A DNA stretch of 64,000 nt, taken from Meandrina meandrites. Taxonomy: Eukaryota > Cnidaria > Anthozoa > Scleractinia > Meandrinidae. Under the pieces are notes generated by a model. It saw only the letters and a list, made by a program, of their open reading frames with translations, did not search any database and had not been told where the DNA came from. Of this stretch, positions 1 to 9,328 are shown in pieces (positions within the stretch are counted from its first letter, which is position 1; every line of letters starts with the position of its first letter). Made by a program: the position numbers and the translations under genes. The stretch is taken from contig OY855906.1 in the NCBI GenBank assembly GCA_963693305.1, forward strand, positions 12,919,602 to 12,983,601, written 5' to 3'.

Positions 1-2
1 AC

Positions 3-845
3 GCTCACCCCGCCATCAACTTTACTATGGAGGTCGAAAATGATGGAATGCTTCCCTTTCTCGGTACTCAACTCCTAAACAGAGCGCCTCGCATTGAAAC
101 TAAAGTGTTTGTGAAGCCAACAAACAGTGGTCTGCTTCTCCATTACCACAGTCATGTCGATAATAGGTACAAACGCGGACTATTGACAACTATGCTCGAC
201 CGCGTACATCGCCTGTCTTCGTCATGGTCCTACTTCACTGAGGAGTGCGAACGACTGAAGTCTGTTTTCTCTAAACTGAAATATCCCAAGCACCTTGTTG
301 ACTCCACTGTCAAAACCTTCCTAAATTTAAAGGTCGCTGACCAGCCCTCATTACGGTCCAGATCTACGACAGAAAACACTACTCGGGTTGTCATACCCTT
401 TAAAGACCAGGAGTCGGCTAATATCGTGAAGACACAATTGAAAGATCTCAGTGTGAAGCTGCAGACCAGTGTTCAACCGGTGTTTACGAGCCGCAAGATT
501 GCCCAGGAGTTCCCGACAAGCGAACCTAAGCCTCAGCTCATTGATCAACAATGCGTTGTGTATAACTTCAAGTGTGACCAGTGCGATGCTGGTTATGTCG
601 GTTACACCCGTGGCCATCTGTTCGTGCGCGTTGATGGACATAGAAGCAAGACCTCGTCAGTACGTAAACACTATGATAGTAGACACGCAGGCTGGATTCC
701 GGATGACCTTCGCAATTGTTTTAGCGTGTTGAAAAAATGCCACAACAAGTTTGATTGTCTCATTAATGAGATGTTACTCATTAAACAATTACGACCGTGT
801 TTAAATGTACAATCAGACTCAGTTCGCGCTAAAGTCTTTGTCTAA
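3..845 (+). CDS. Penelope-like element, RT C-terminus plus GIY-YIG nuclease (5' cut by window edge)
   Basis: This is the C-terminal part of a Penelope-like retroelement polyprotein, which carries reverse transcriptase and a GIY-YIG endonuclease for target-primed insertion. The frame is open from base 3, so the RT catalytic part lies outside the window. Early residues show the post-RT block FLGT, then a KPTNSGLLLHYHSH segment and KRGLL, typical of the PLE thumb. Counting from the Met at base 27, the nuclease lies near residues 176-260: CVVYNFKCDQC, then YVGYTR with an Arg at 201 and His at 205, and a late INEMLLIKQLRPCLN with the conserved Glu and Asn. The GIY triad is degenerate (VYN), as is common in PLEs. 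No stop interrupts the visible 280 codons, so this copy may be fairly young. Family assignment is confident; activity is unknown. Confidence 0.85.
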   Translation, partial: AHPAINFTMEVENDGMLPFLGTQLLNRAPRIETKVFVKPTNSGLLLHYHSHVDNRYKRGLLTTMLDRVHRLSSSWSYFTEECERLKSVFSKLKYPKHLVDSTVKTFLNLKVADQPSLRSRSTTENTTRVVIPFKDQESANIVKTQLKDLSVKLQTSVQPVFTSRKIAQEFPTSEPKPQLIDQQCVVYNFKCDQCDAGYVGYTRGHLFVRVDGHRSKTSSVRKHYDSRHAGWIPDDLRNCFSVLKKCHNKFDCLINEMLLIKQLRPCLNVQSDSVRAKVFV

Positions 846-2690
846 CTTATGCAAATTAGAAACTCTGAACTCTTAGTTACTCTTGAAATCGCATATTTGA
901 TTAGTTTCCCTTGACAATGGCGCCAAGATGTCGCCGAAACGTCGGATTTATCTATCGTTAGTTTTTAATTGCTGACTACAATTTTATTTAATTTTCCATT
1001 TTTTTTTTCAAAGTTATTTTTTGTTTATGAACACAAATGTCACCTCTGGATTTTTTTCATCAAAAGATGTCGATTTCACGTTGCGTTTCCCACGGATTAT
1101 AAAAAAAAAAACATGCAGCTGGAAAGAGAACATTTTCAGTGACTTCACACTTGAAAACGAGGATTCATATTATTTTGCACTGTAAAACATTTATTCCAAT
1201 TACATACATGACAATTTCTTTTACAAGTGCGTGTCGTGCTCGAGCTCCGATCGACCGTTGCTTCGTTAACAACATCCTTACTTCCTGATTGGATTACGAT
1301 CACCGCACCAAGCCCGCAATGAGGCGGGCTATTGTTTAAGCACAATTACACCGGACGATTATCGATCCCGAACCATTCCCTTGGGATTGCTAACAGCTTT
1401 TTTCCACTACATAGAGTCTAAAGCACATGCGCATTAGACTCAAAAACCATTGCAGATGTCACCTCTTAGATGTTACCGTAGACCTTTAGGGCCTAAGCTT
1501 TGCCCAAAAATGTCCTCACTCAGTCTTAAGCTAAAACATTGATTTTTGATTTACAGTTTGATTGAAAGAAGCTTACCTGAGCAAATTCACGCCACTATGA
1601 TGTTTTGCTTGGGATCACTGGTCGGCCGATTTTTTCCTGCTCTTCTCTTTCACTTGCTGGCACTTTGTTCACTTTCCCCATTTTTAGCGCTATAACTGCT
1701 ATTACTCCAAATCAATTTTACCATGATTTGAAGGCAAAATAATAGTCCCCACTGATTTCAATGGGTTATTTTGGTGAGGAATTCTTGGGGTCCGAAGCTT
1801 ATGCTTCACTGGTCAGCGGCATGACGGCATTGGCAACCACTTTCTTGAGGTGTGATAGGCTTGCAAAACTTTAAGACCTGAAATCTCGGAGCTTAAGGGG
1901 GGTGACTCTTAACTACCAATTTGTTTCTAAAGCAGGTTTCTAATTGCCATATTTTGGAAATCAGACCTCCTATGGATAAGCTTTTTGCATGAGTTTGTTC
2001 TATTGAAGATTCCTCCAAGAGTTTCAACTCATGGCCATATTTAACGTGTCACGTGACCAGAATAGAAAAAACCCTAAAACTCTAACGACCAATAGATTTT
2101 AAAATTTAAATGAGCGTCAATAGATAAAGAACGTCCACATGCATAATGTGACGTACAACTTTTGTGAAATTTGTATTATCATAAGAGTTATGGCGTAATA
2201 AACGCTCGTATTTACAGACTTTCATCAGTAGCATTTCCTCTTTTCGTGCAAACGGTAAAAGCATACGTCAGATTATAAAGACGGCGACGTTATCTCTGAT
2301 TCATTAGAGAAATCAAAACTTTACCTTGTTTCCTTGGAGTTTTAGGCATTTTAAATTTTAACGCGCGGTTTGGGACTGGCACTAGTTTCGCACGCGCAAT
2401 GATATATTTTTCAAAGAAGGTGCACCCCCAAATAAAATTCACCATTTAGCGTTACAAAAAGCTTCAAAATCGCTTGCTTCAAAATACAGTCTTCAGCAAT
2501 CCCTTGGCAACTGCTCTGGATCTGTAGTTAAAAGTCCCCCCACCCTTAATTTTGCAAGGATTCCCTCTCTTTAAGCGAATTAAGAGGGTATGTGGATTTG
2601 ACAAATTTTGACAAAAATTGGGCAAAACGTTTTTTATGTAAAACCAAATTGATTGCAAGGCTGGTACTACGGCAAAAGGGCAAAATTTAT
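846..2690. other. No gene recognised
   Basis: Apart from the motif at 911-944 I see only AT-rich sequence and short, unsupported ORFs. A CACGTGAC-containing stretch near 2048-2055 resembles motifs in dispersed repeats but has no clear boundaries. Confidence 0.4.
911..944 (+). ncRNA. Degenerate hammerhead-like motif behind the PLE ORF
   Basis: Just 66 bases after the PLE stop lies TTGACAA (911-917), a short hairpin GGCG/CGCC (919-922 with 932-935), then GAAAC and GTC (936-943). This follows the hammerhead order CTGANGA, stem II, GAAA, stem III, cleavage triplet, with two changes in the first box. PLEs are known to carry minimal hammerhead ribozymes in their terminal repeats. Here it is probably a decayed copy. 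Confidence 0.45.
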
Positions 2691-2700
2691 TGGCCAATAT

Positions 2701-2728
2701 TTCAACTAGCAGAGCTAGTCTTCTTCAG
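2701..2728 (-). ncRNA. Hammerhead-like motif, PLE tail remnant
   Basis: On the minus strand CTGAAGA (2728-2722) fits the hammerhead box CTGANGA. It is followed by a hairpin ACTAGC/GCTAGT (2719-2714 with 2710-2705) and then GAAAT at 2703-2699. The arrangement matches the tail motifs at 911 and 55017. No nuclease ORF is recognisable upstream on this strand, so it may be a solo tail of a PLE. Cleavage is not shown by sequence. Confidence 0.45.
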
Positions 2729-3172
2729 GGCCAGTACAATGTGGAACTAACGGCTTTAAAATTTGAATAGGGATATACATACAATGGAGGCGCATTGGGC
2801 TAACTTAGCACATAGGTTCGCAGAGCGTATATGGGTCTAGAACGTTATGCATTATTGTATTGCGGAGTCAGGACAGTGATTGGAGTGTGATCTTAAGAGG
2901 TTTAAAGAAGTAACAGAAGAAAGAAATTTACTTTTGGAACTAAACCAAAATATTATAATCCTTTCTGCTTATACTATGCATGTTCTAAGAGGACTTTTAT
3001 TTTCCCTGCACAAGCTAGGCTTCCCCGAAGGGGTTATCTTATACCCTTCATTGCTCTGTCCCTGGATGAGGTATTTCGGGGTTGCTTCGCTTTGGGATAT
3101 ATTGATAACAGACACATTGGACAGCTTTCTCCTTCCCCTGAATCTCGTGCGTCTGTGGCGGATTGGTCAGAT

Positions 3173-3762
3173 TTAGAGTTTGCCAACGCTAGCCGTTTTC
3201 ATAGCTGCTTTTGCTCTTATTTCTTTGGGATATTTTATTGGCCTATGCAAGTCTTCACTTATCCCTGCTCGAGAAGTCAAATTCCTAGGATTCTTGGTCG
3301 ACTCTCGACTTTGCACCTTCCTTTTACCAGAGGATAAGAAGATTAAGTTGCAACTTGACGTGAACACATCTTAGCCAACCGAGAGGTCTCAGTTAAGACC
3401 CTCCAGCGACTGGTGGGTAAAATACTTTCTTGTTGTATCGCGGTTCCTGAGGTTTTGCTCTATGCTAGGGACATTTTCCGGTCCATTGCTGGCTTTGCTA
3501 GGTCGTCGCGTTTAGTTCGGGTGACGGGAGCCCTTTGGAAGGAAATAGAACATTGGTGCTTCCTGGACTCTTAGGAAGGCTGTCTCCCGTGGCTTTATGG
3601 AAAACAAGTTGTGGTCAATATTTCCTCTGATGTTTCGGATTTTGGTTGGGGAGGTTCTATTGTGTTACCGGGCTTACCGCCTTTTGAAGTTCGCGATTAC
3701 TGGGCCAGAGATACTAGATCTCAGCCGATTGTTGTTAAAGAAGCCCTCGCTCTTATATAAGG
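3173..3762 (+). pseudogene. RT C-terminus/RNase H remnant, DIRS-like
   Basis: Three short reading-frame segments together look like the end of a reverse transcriptase and the start of RNase H. The first (3180-3371) contains KSSLIP, VKFLGFLVDS and LPEDKK, the block that follows the RT palm in DIRS-like and related elements. The second (from about 3374) contains SVKTLQRLVGK and YARDIF. The third (to 3762) contains SSDVSDFGWGG, where the Asp fits the first RNase H catalytic residue. Frames change near 3372 and there is an in-frame stop near 3571, so it is dead. The stretch 2880-3172 may hold more of the RT but I cannot confirm a YxDD. It is related to, but not the same family as, the element at 50.7-52.9 kb. 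Confidence 0.6.
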
Positions 3763-4046
3763 CCACTTCCTTGTCGCGATAGCTCATTCAGTCTTTTCGG
3801 TGTTACGAATGCTCCTTTTCGCGCCCCGCCCACCTCCCCGCAGCGATGAACCAGCACTCCGCCAGGAGCTCCCCGCTCCGGACCGCCTTGGGCTGAGTCT
3901 CCCATATCTTGTCTAGTCTAAAGCATTGTTTGCGGACGATCCTAGTGAGAATATATTACTAGTGCTGATTTGGAGTAAATCATATTGTTAGTTAAATCAC
4001 GGAATTTCAAGGAAAATCATAAAAAAGGGCCTTTTAAACATCGTAA

Positions 4047-4425
4047 GGCCCAGTTCGTACGCCGTACTTCACATGAGCCGAATTGAATTAAGATTTTTGG
4101 CCGACCTACATTGTTTAGTTCGGCTGAATTAATTCAGACACCGACATTAATTTAGCCGAACTTAATTCAATACGAAAAAATGATGAATTCAGCTCGAAAA
4201 TAAATTTTAATAATTTCTGCATTTGAATCGGCTCATGTGACGATCGGCGTTTGAATCAAAGCCAGTCCACAGGCATTATTCCCTGGCAGAGCCAGGTGGG
4301 AAGAACGACTGATCCGATGAGAATTCAATCAGCCGTTCTGAATTGATTCAAACGCCGAACTTCACATGAACTTAATTTAGCTAATTCGATTCGGCTTATG
4401 TGAAGTATGGCGTGCGAAACGGGCC
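4047..4425. mobile_element. MITE, about 43-bp TIRs, TAA target duplication
   Basis: The ends are inverted repeats: the left begins GGCCCAGTTCGTACGCC and the right end, read on the other strand, begins GGCCCGTTTCGCACGCC, with similarity over about 43 bases. TAA flanks both sides (4044-4046 and 4426-4428). A 3-bp TWA/TAA duplication suits PIF/Harbinger derivatives. Parts of the TIR recur inside the element. It has no coding capacity. Confidence 0.75.
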
Positions 4426-4910
4426 TAATACATGTTAGAGATTTGGGAGTAACAGGTGCCTGAGATGCAGAAAAGAAGTGGTAGTTTTTAACACGGTAAG
4501 CTGGTAATGTAGTAAATCTACGAAATTTTAGTTCGTATCCAATCCGCTCGTTGCAGGATGGACAATTTTTTTCTAACTTGTAAAATAACTTCCCGCGTAA
4601 CATAAAAAAAATTGTCAATACACAAAATCAACGCCCGCAAAATTTTTCTGACTTTACGGTGTGTGCGGGCACACGGTTTAAGGTAAACCACCTATACTTT
4701 AAGGTTAAGTTTAAGTTCTTACTTATTATTCCATCATTATTATAGCATCTCTATAGTCTCTATTAAAATCATTTTCAATTATTGTGAAACTGTTCATTTT
4801 TTATGAGATGGATGGTGGTGGTAGGATTTGGGGTGGGGGGAGGGTACACGCAAAAAAAAAATGTATTCAAAGTGGGGGGGAGGCAACAGCCAAAAAGATA
4901 TGGTCTGTAA

Positions 4911-4928
4911 GGGGGGGGGGGGGGGGGG
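4911..4928 (+). repeat. 18-base poly-G run
   Basis: Uninterrupted G18 in a G-rich, A-rich stretch (4820-4930). Its length is likely to be unreliable in assembly. Confidence 0.9.
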
Positions 4929-4969
4929 TCACCCAAAATAATTACACTTGTGTGTTGTAGTAACCGTAT

Positions 4970-5353
4970 CTATAATAGTGCACAAATTCTACCAGAATGC
5001 CTAAAATAGGTTTCCCGGAGTTTCGCAAAATCTAAATTTTCCCGGAGTAGAAGGACCCCAGACTCCCCCTACTATGTCTGGAATCTCCTCAACTCAACCA
5101 TGCAAACTATTTGGCTGCAAATACAGTTTACACACACCAACAAAACAAGCCCCATCAATAAAAACAGTTAATCTGTGCACTTGCAGTATCATTACTATCA
5201 TTGTCACTTTAATCTGCAGCTATAACATCTATAATAATGCAAAAATTCTACCACAGTGCCTAAAATAGTGTTCCAAGGTTGCGAAAAATCTTTAAAAAAA
5301 TCCGGACCCCCTTACCATGCCGAGAAACTCATCAACTCAACCCCACCAACTAT
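4970..5353 (+). repeat. Degenerate direct duplication
   Basis: Bases 4970-5111 and 5229-5353 share ordered blocks: CTATAATA, AATTCTACC, GCCTAAAATAG and CAACTCAACC. It is probably an old tandem duplication with a spacing near 260 bases. I see no gene in it. Confidence 0.55.
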
Positions 5354-5452
5354 AAATACACGCCTTTATTAATATACAACTAGTGTACTTTATACATAAC
5401 ATATAACTAGTGTACTTTGAATATATATATTTTACATTTTACATTTTAGTTT

Positions 5453-5793
5453 CCGGGGGCGGATCTAGGAATTTCTGAAAGGGGGGTTGTACACTATTGT
5501 AGTAAACTTTATCACCAATGGTGTGGAAGGCGAGTTACGTCCCCGTGCCTCTGGCACGAGTTCATAAGGGGCAAAGCCATGCCCCTCCCCCACAAAAATG
5601 ATGTTTCAAATTTTTCCCTCTAAAATGTCTTTTGCAGCATTCCCGAGACTTCAAAAGAGTTGTGAAGGCATGATATAAAATCTGGAATTTATCTTATTTA
5701 TATTATTTCTTATTTTTAGGAAGAATCAAACAAAATAACAAAACAATGCTGCTCAAAGGGGGGGTTGCAACCCCTCCCCTGTATCCGCCTCTG
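5453..5793. mobile_element. MITE-like element with GGCGGATC-type TIRs
   Basis: The left end has GGGGGCGGATCTAGG; the right end, inverted, reads CAGAGGCGGATACAGGGG. Such ends are typical of hAT-type non-autonomous elements. Flanks ATTTTAGTT and ATTTCAGTT are similar but not identical, so a target duplication is only suggested. It has no ORF of note. Confidence 0.5.
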
Positions 5794-6361
5794 ATTTCAG
5801 TTCACGTATTATACTGTTCACTGAAAAACCTTTCCATACTCAATTTTACGAAGAAAATCAAAGTCTCAAAGGCTCTCCCACCCACCCCCCTCCCCTGCCA
5901 TCCCCCTCGTGAGACTGGAGGTCAACATCTTGATTTCACACCTGTACAGTATCGTGTTTGCCCTGGTAGCAATCACGGACAAACGCTTTATTAAAGCAAC
6001 TGGAATATATTCATACATTGGCTGCTGTCCCAATAGCATGTTTTATTTTCACACAGGTGCTTTTTTTCTACCCCGCCGCCGTGCTATCGTTGGGATACGT
6101 CTTCCTACATGTGGTGAGAACAGACATGCCGTGAAGAATTTGGCACAAATCAATGATTGTCCAGGTCATGGTAGTCACGTGCAACCAGCATGCCACTTAC
6201 TTGTGAGATGACGGAGAAAATATCTATTTCGGTCTATAACTGGTGAAGCGGGCTATACAGACCATTATGCAGGTAAAGCTATGAAACCTAGACGAGAAAC
6301 ATATGTTGGTCACTCGAAAATGTGGTAAATTTCGCTTGCACAGTGGCGTATTGATAATATA
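5794..6361. other. No gene recognised
   Basis: Overlapping short ORFs (5746-6211) show no motif and do not form a coherent product. Confidence 0.4.
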
Positions 6362-6764
6362 CAGCTATTTCAATTAACGTTGTCGGAGTAAATCTTCAAA
6401 CCTACGAGTCAAGACCGAATGGTGCCATGGGTATTTACTGCAATTTGCATATCACCATTCAGGAAATCTACAAGTTTGTATTTTTGCACGTGGAATATTT
6501 TTTTTTCTTTCCGTGAAACCTTTCTTGTATCTTTTCTTTCGCCGTTATGTGGTTTGGATTATTCCTTTTAAATGAAATGAGGCGAAAAAGGATCTTTTCT
6601 ACACATGTCTGAAGAGAAAGGAAACGAAAAACGTCTCGTTTGCTATATCGCTGTGTCTCATTAGTATTCAGCACGCGTGGAACACTCTTTCTTCGCCCAT
6701 ACTACCTTTCGGTCTTGTCTTTAAGCTTTGAGCTTCAATCCGACAACGTTAATTGAAATAGCTG
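6362..6764. mobile_element. Tc1/mariner-type MITE, TIRs about 70 bp, TA flanks
   Basis: The first bases CAGCTATTTCAATTAACG are repeated exactly in inverse at the right end. Perfect identity covers about 26 bases, and after a short gap it resumes (CAAGACCGAA and onwards), giving TIRs near 70 bases. TA lies on both sides (6360-6361, 6765-6766), as expected for Tc1/mariner insertion. It has no transposase. Confidence 0.8.
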
Positions 6765-6875
6765 TATTTTGATTCGGTTTGCTTAGTTCCTGTGGTGCTT
6801 CCGTCTTTGCCATATTAGGATAGGACTTCCTTCTACGGCAGCAACATAAAAAAAGCGGGAAATTCGCACGAGTGT

Positions 6876-7012
6876 ATATGTTGCAGTTAATTTTTTTCTT
6901 CAGTCAAATTTTATTCTTCCTTTGTTTTTGGGTATGGTATTGTATAATAATGAGTTTAAAACAAAGGAAGAATAAAAATTAACTGAAGAAAAAAATTAAC
7001 TGCAACATATAT
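6876..7012. repeat. Long near-perfect hairpin, arms about 54 bp
   Basis: The arms 6876-6928 and 6958-7012 are inverted copies with a few mismatches and a spacer of about 29 bases. The sequence is AT-rich with poly-T/poly-A stretches. It may be a foldback element or a recent inverted duplication; no target duplication is evident. Confidence 0.8.
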
Positions 7013-7168
7013 ATATTCCAAACCATAGGAAATCTCCCTCAGACCACAGTAGTCAGGGAGGCACCGAATTAACCTTTTATTTGTGGAATTAATTAATTTT
7101 TTGTGGAATAAATTAAGTAGGTCATTGGGGCGTAAGGGTGTTGGGGCATAATCTAAAAAGTAGAATAA

Positions 7169-7401
7169 TGACATCATCAGGGCGCATGCATAAGGGCGTA
7201 AGGGGCGCTCATGACGTCATTATCCCCCTGGGGGATAAGGTCATTTCCCCTTTTGGAGGATGACATCATCGGGTGGAGGGGCGTCTGCGCAGAGGCGTAA
7301 GGGCGTTCATGACGTAATTCTCCATTTTATTCAGAGGATGACATCATAGTTTAAAATTAGATAGGATAATGTGATAGAATTATTTTTAGGGCATGACATC
7401 A
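7169..7401 (+). repeat. Cluster of six TGACRTCA-like octamers
   Basis: TGACATCA or TGACGTCA/TGACGTAA occurs at 7169, 7212, 7261, 7310, 7339 and 7394. The neighbouring GGGCGTAAGGGCG blocks also recur, so this may be a degraded minisatellite. The octamer equals a CRE/ATF-type binding site, but no gene start is recognisable nearby. Confidence 0.5.
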
Positions 7402-7718
7402 TACCCTCTTTGGATTCCCTTCATTACATATGCAGGATTCCCTCGACAAAGTGGATTCCTGCATACTAATTCGATATAGGCATACTAATGAGCGCCACTC
7501 TAGTATAATAGCAACAATAGGCTTGCCCAGACTAGATCGCTCTATTCACACCCTGATTGGATCTTAAGATTTATAGTATCTGTTTTGAATAAAAAGCGGG
7601 TAGATTTCGAAAGTGCTATCGCTCTTGCAATCGCTTTGCTTCATTTAAACAATGGTATAGACTCAATATGCTTAAGTGAACTCAATTATAAACAAAGCAT
7701 GACCAATCGAACTAATCC

Positions 7719-8077
7719 TTTCACAAACAAAAAATAAAACAATAGCGTGTATGCGCTTCGTGACCTTAAATTAAACTTCTCAGTTTTAAGCACGAAAGCG
7801 AATTGCTGCGTAAGTAACATTAATACTAAACACACAGATAGTATATCAAGCAAAATTTTTATTTCGGTTTTCCGACTGCATACTATTAAGTGTCTAGTCG
7901 CTTCTTTTCATGACTATTAAACTATAGACCTACCATCGAAACGAATTATTATTCACAAACGAAAATATATATGCGCTTCATTGACCCCGAACGTAAACAT
8001 TGCAAGTGCGAAGCGAATTGCCGCGAAAATAATAATACTAAACACACAGATAATAACTCAAGCAAAATTTTTATTTC
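7719..8077 (+). repeat. Direct repeat pair, about 140 bp units
   Basis: Bases 7719-7866 and 7950-8077 share TTCACAAAC, ATGCGCTTC, GCGAATTGC, CTAAACACACAGATA and CAAGCAAAATTTTTATTTC in the same order. It is an old local duplication with no coding signal. Confidence 0.7.
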
Positions 8078-8382
8078 ATCAAAAACACAACCTTACAAGA
8101 CAAAAGTCAGCAGTTTCATATAGCGAAAAACACGTTTAACTGTTGCCAACTTTATTTTCTTTCTCGCTGGCTCTAGTTTCTTCAAGAAATGTAAATATTC
8201 CAAAACGTATAATAAATTCAAACTTACTCGCTCTAACCTTAGAGTTATTACAACTCTGGTCTGACCATGAGGAATGGAAGAAAAGTGCTACACTAGTGTT
8301 ATATCGCCATGTTCCTATTAAAATTCTATGGTGGGGAAAGACATTAAATGTGTTATAAGAACAGTGTACAGACAGAGTTTGC

Positions 8383-8888
8383 TTAGTTTTCGGGAACGGG
8401 TTGTTTGACAAACAATCGATTGAGTAGGAATTTCCGCTTATCGACAGCAAGTTCCGTCGATTCCAGCCAATCATATCCTTCTGAGTCTTTGAGATCCTGT
8501 CTTGTTTGCATCACTTTACGGAACGTAGAATCCTTTTTCATCGCATGCATCCATTTTAAATACTCCAAGAATACTATTCTCAACTCCTTTCTATACACAG
8601 GGAGCAAAGCGTTCTCAGCCTTAATGCGGGCCACTTCAGACGAATCTCCATTTTGTTCATACTTGTTTATTAGAGCTTCGAGCTGGGCTTCATGGCGATC
8701 ACTTGCTTCATCTTGAATGCGTGACCAAGGATCTATATGCTCCTCTTGGGATGATTCCATTTCTTCGCTAGATGTAGAGCTTTGAGATGACTGTTCACTT
8801 TCGCTTTCTTGTGAGCTTTCAATGTCGTCTCATCATCTTCAAAATTTCCATATCCTTTTTGAACGAAATGATTATAATTGCCGAACAT
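8383..8888 (-). pseudogene. Polinton/adintovirus-type small hypothetical gene, one frameshift
   Basis: The likely start is the ATG at 8888 (MFGNYNHFVQ). The frame changes near 8830, after which an acidic/serine-rich linker leads into a well-formed region (Met at 8760) with DPWSRIQDEA, a Glu/Ala-rich helix, YRKELR and KWMHAMKK, ending at 8383. The continuing coding character across the break suggests a single small indel. It lies divergent to the packaging ATPase, with the 5' ends about 440 bases apart, which suits a shared control region. I have an impression of similar small proteins accompanying Polinton-like genes in cnidarian assemblies, but I do not know its function. A minor structural or DNA-binding role is only a guess. 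Confidence 0.5.
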
Positions 8889-9024
8889 TGTGATCCGAAC
8901 TTCACGAGCTCTATGAACAGACTGAAATACAAGCAGCGGTGCACTTCTTTTATAGCTATCGATGGAGGCGCGGCTGCAGAGCACAAAGGAACTCTATGAA
9001 CTTTCATTGTACCCTAACCCCAAC

Positions 9025-9088
9025 TGTACCCCTCCTGTACCCTTCCTGTACCCTTCCTGTACCCCTCCTGTACCCCTCCTGTACCCCT
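9025..9088 (+). repeat. 11-bp minisatellite
   Basis: Five to six units of GTACCCCTCCT / GTACCCTTCCT. It lies between the divergent 8.9 kb gene and the ATPase and is formally inside an open frame, but is unlikely to be translated. Confidence 0.85.
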
Positions 9089-9163
9089 GAATTCTCCTAT
9101 GTACTCCCCACCATTGTACATAACTATATATTAAATGATTCTGTTAAGCTCATCATCATTAGA

Positions 9164-9327
9164 CCATATTCGTATTCTCGGTATTGGACTGGAACTAGCT
9201 TCCAATTGAGGCTAATGCGGGGAATCTTTTCAAATGCAAATCACACGAAGCTCTTTTTAATTATATTCCCCCGTATTAGCCTCCATTGCAAGCAAGTTCC
9301 AGTCCAATACCGAGAATACGAATATGG
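9164..9327. repeat. Long inverted repeat at the 5' end of the ATPase
   Basis: The arms 9164-9222 and 9269-9327 match at 55 of 59 positions by my count, with a loop of about 46 bases. The credible coding part of the ATPase begins directly at its right edge. It may be a foldback insertion that removed the true start, or a terminal hairpin-like structure of the mobile element. Confidence 0.85.
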
Positions 9328-9328
9328 C

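Noticed and set aside
1145..1345. Minus-strand Cys-containing ORF
   Set aside because: The text (CKRNCHVCNWNKC) hints at a small Cys cluster of a DDE transposon, but the frame is short and isolated.
8136..8474. Minus-strand ORF of 112 codons
   Set aside because: It overlaps the better-supported gene ending at 8383 in another frame and shows no coding pattern.
8939..9328. N-terminal extension of the ATPase ORF
   Set aside because: It crosses a minisatellite and a hairpin and has no protein-like composition; it is open by chance.
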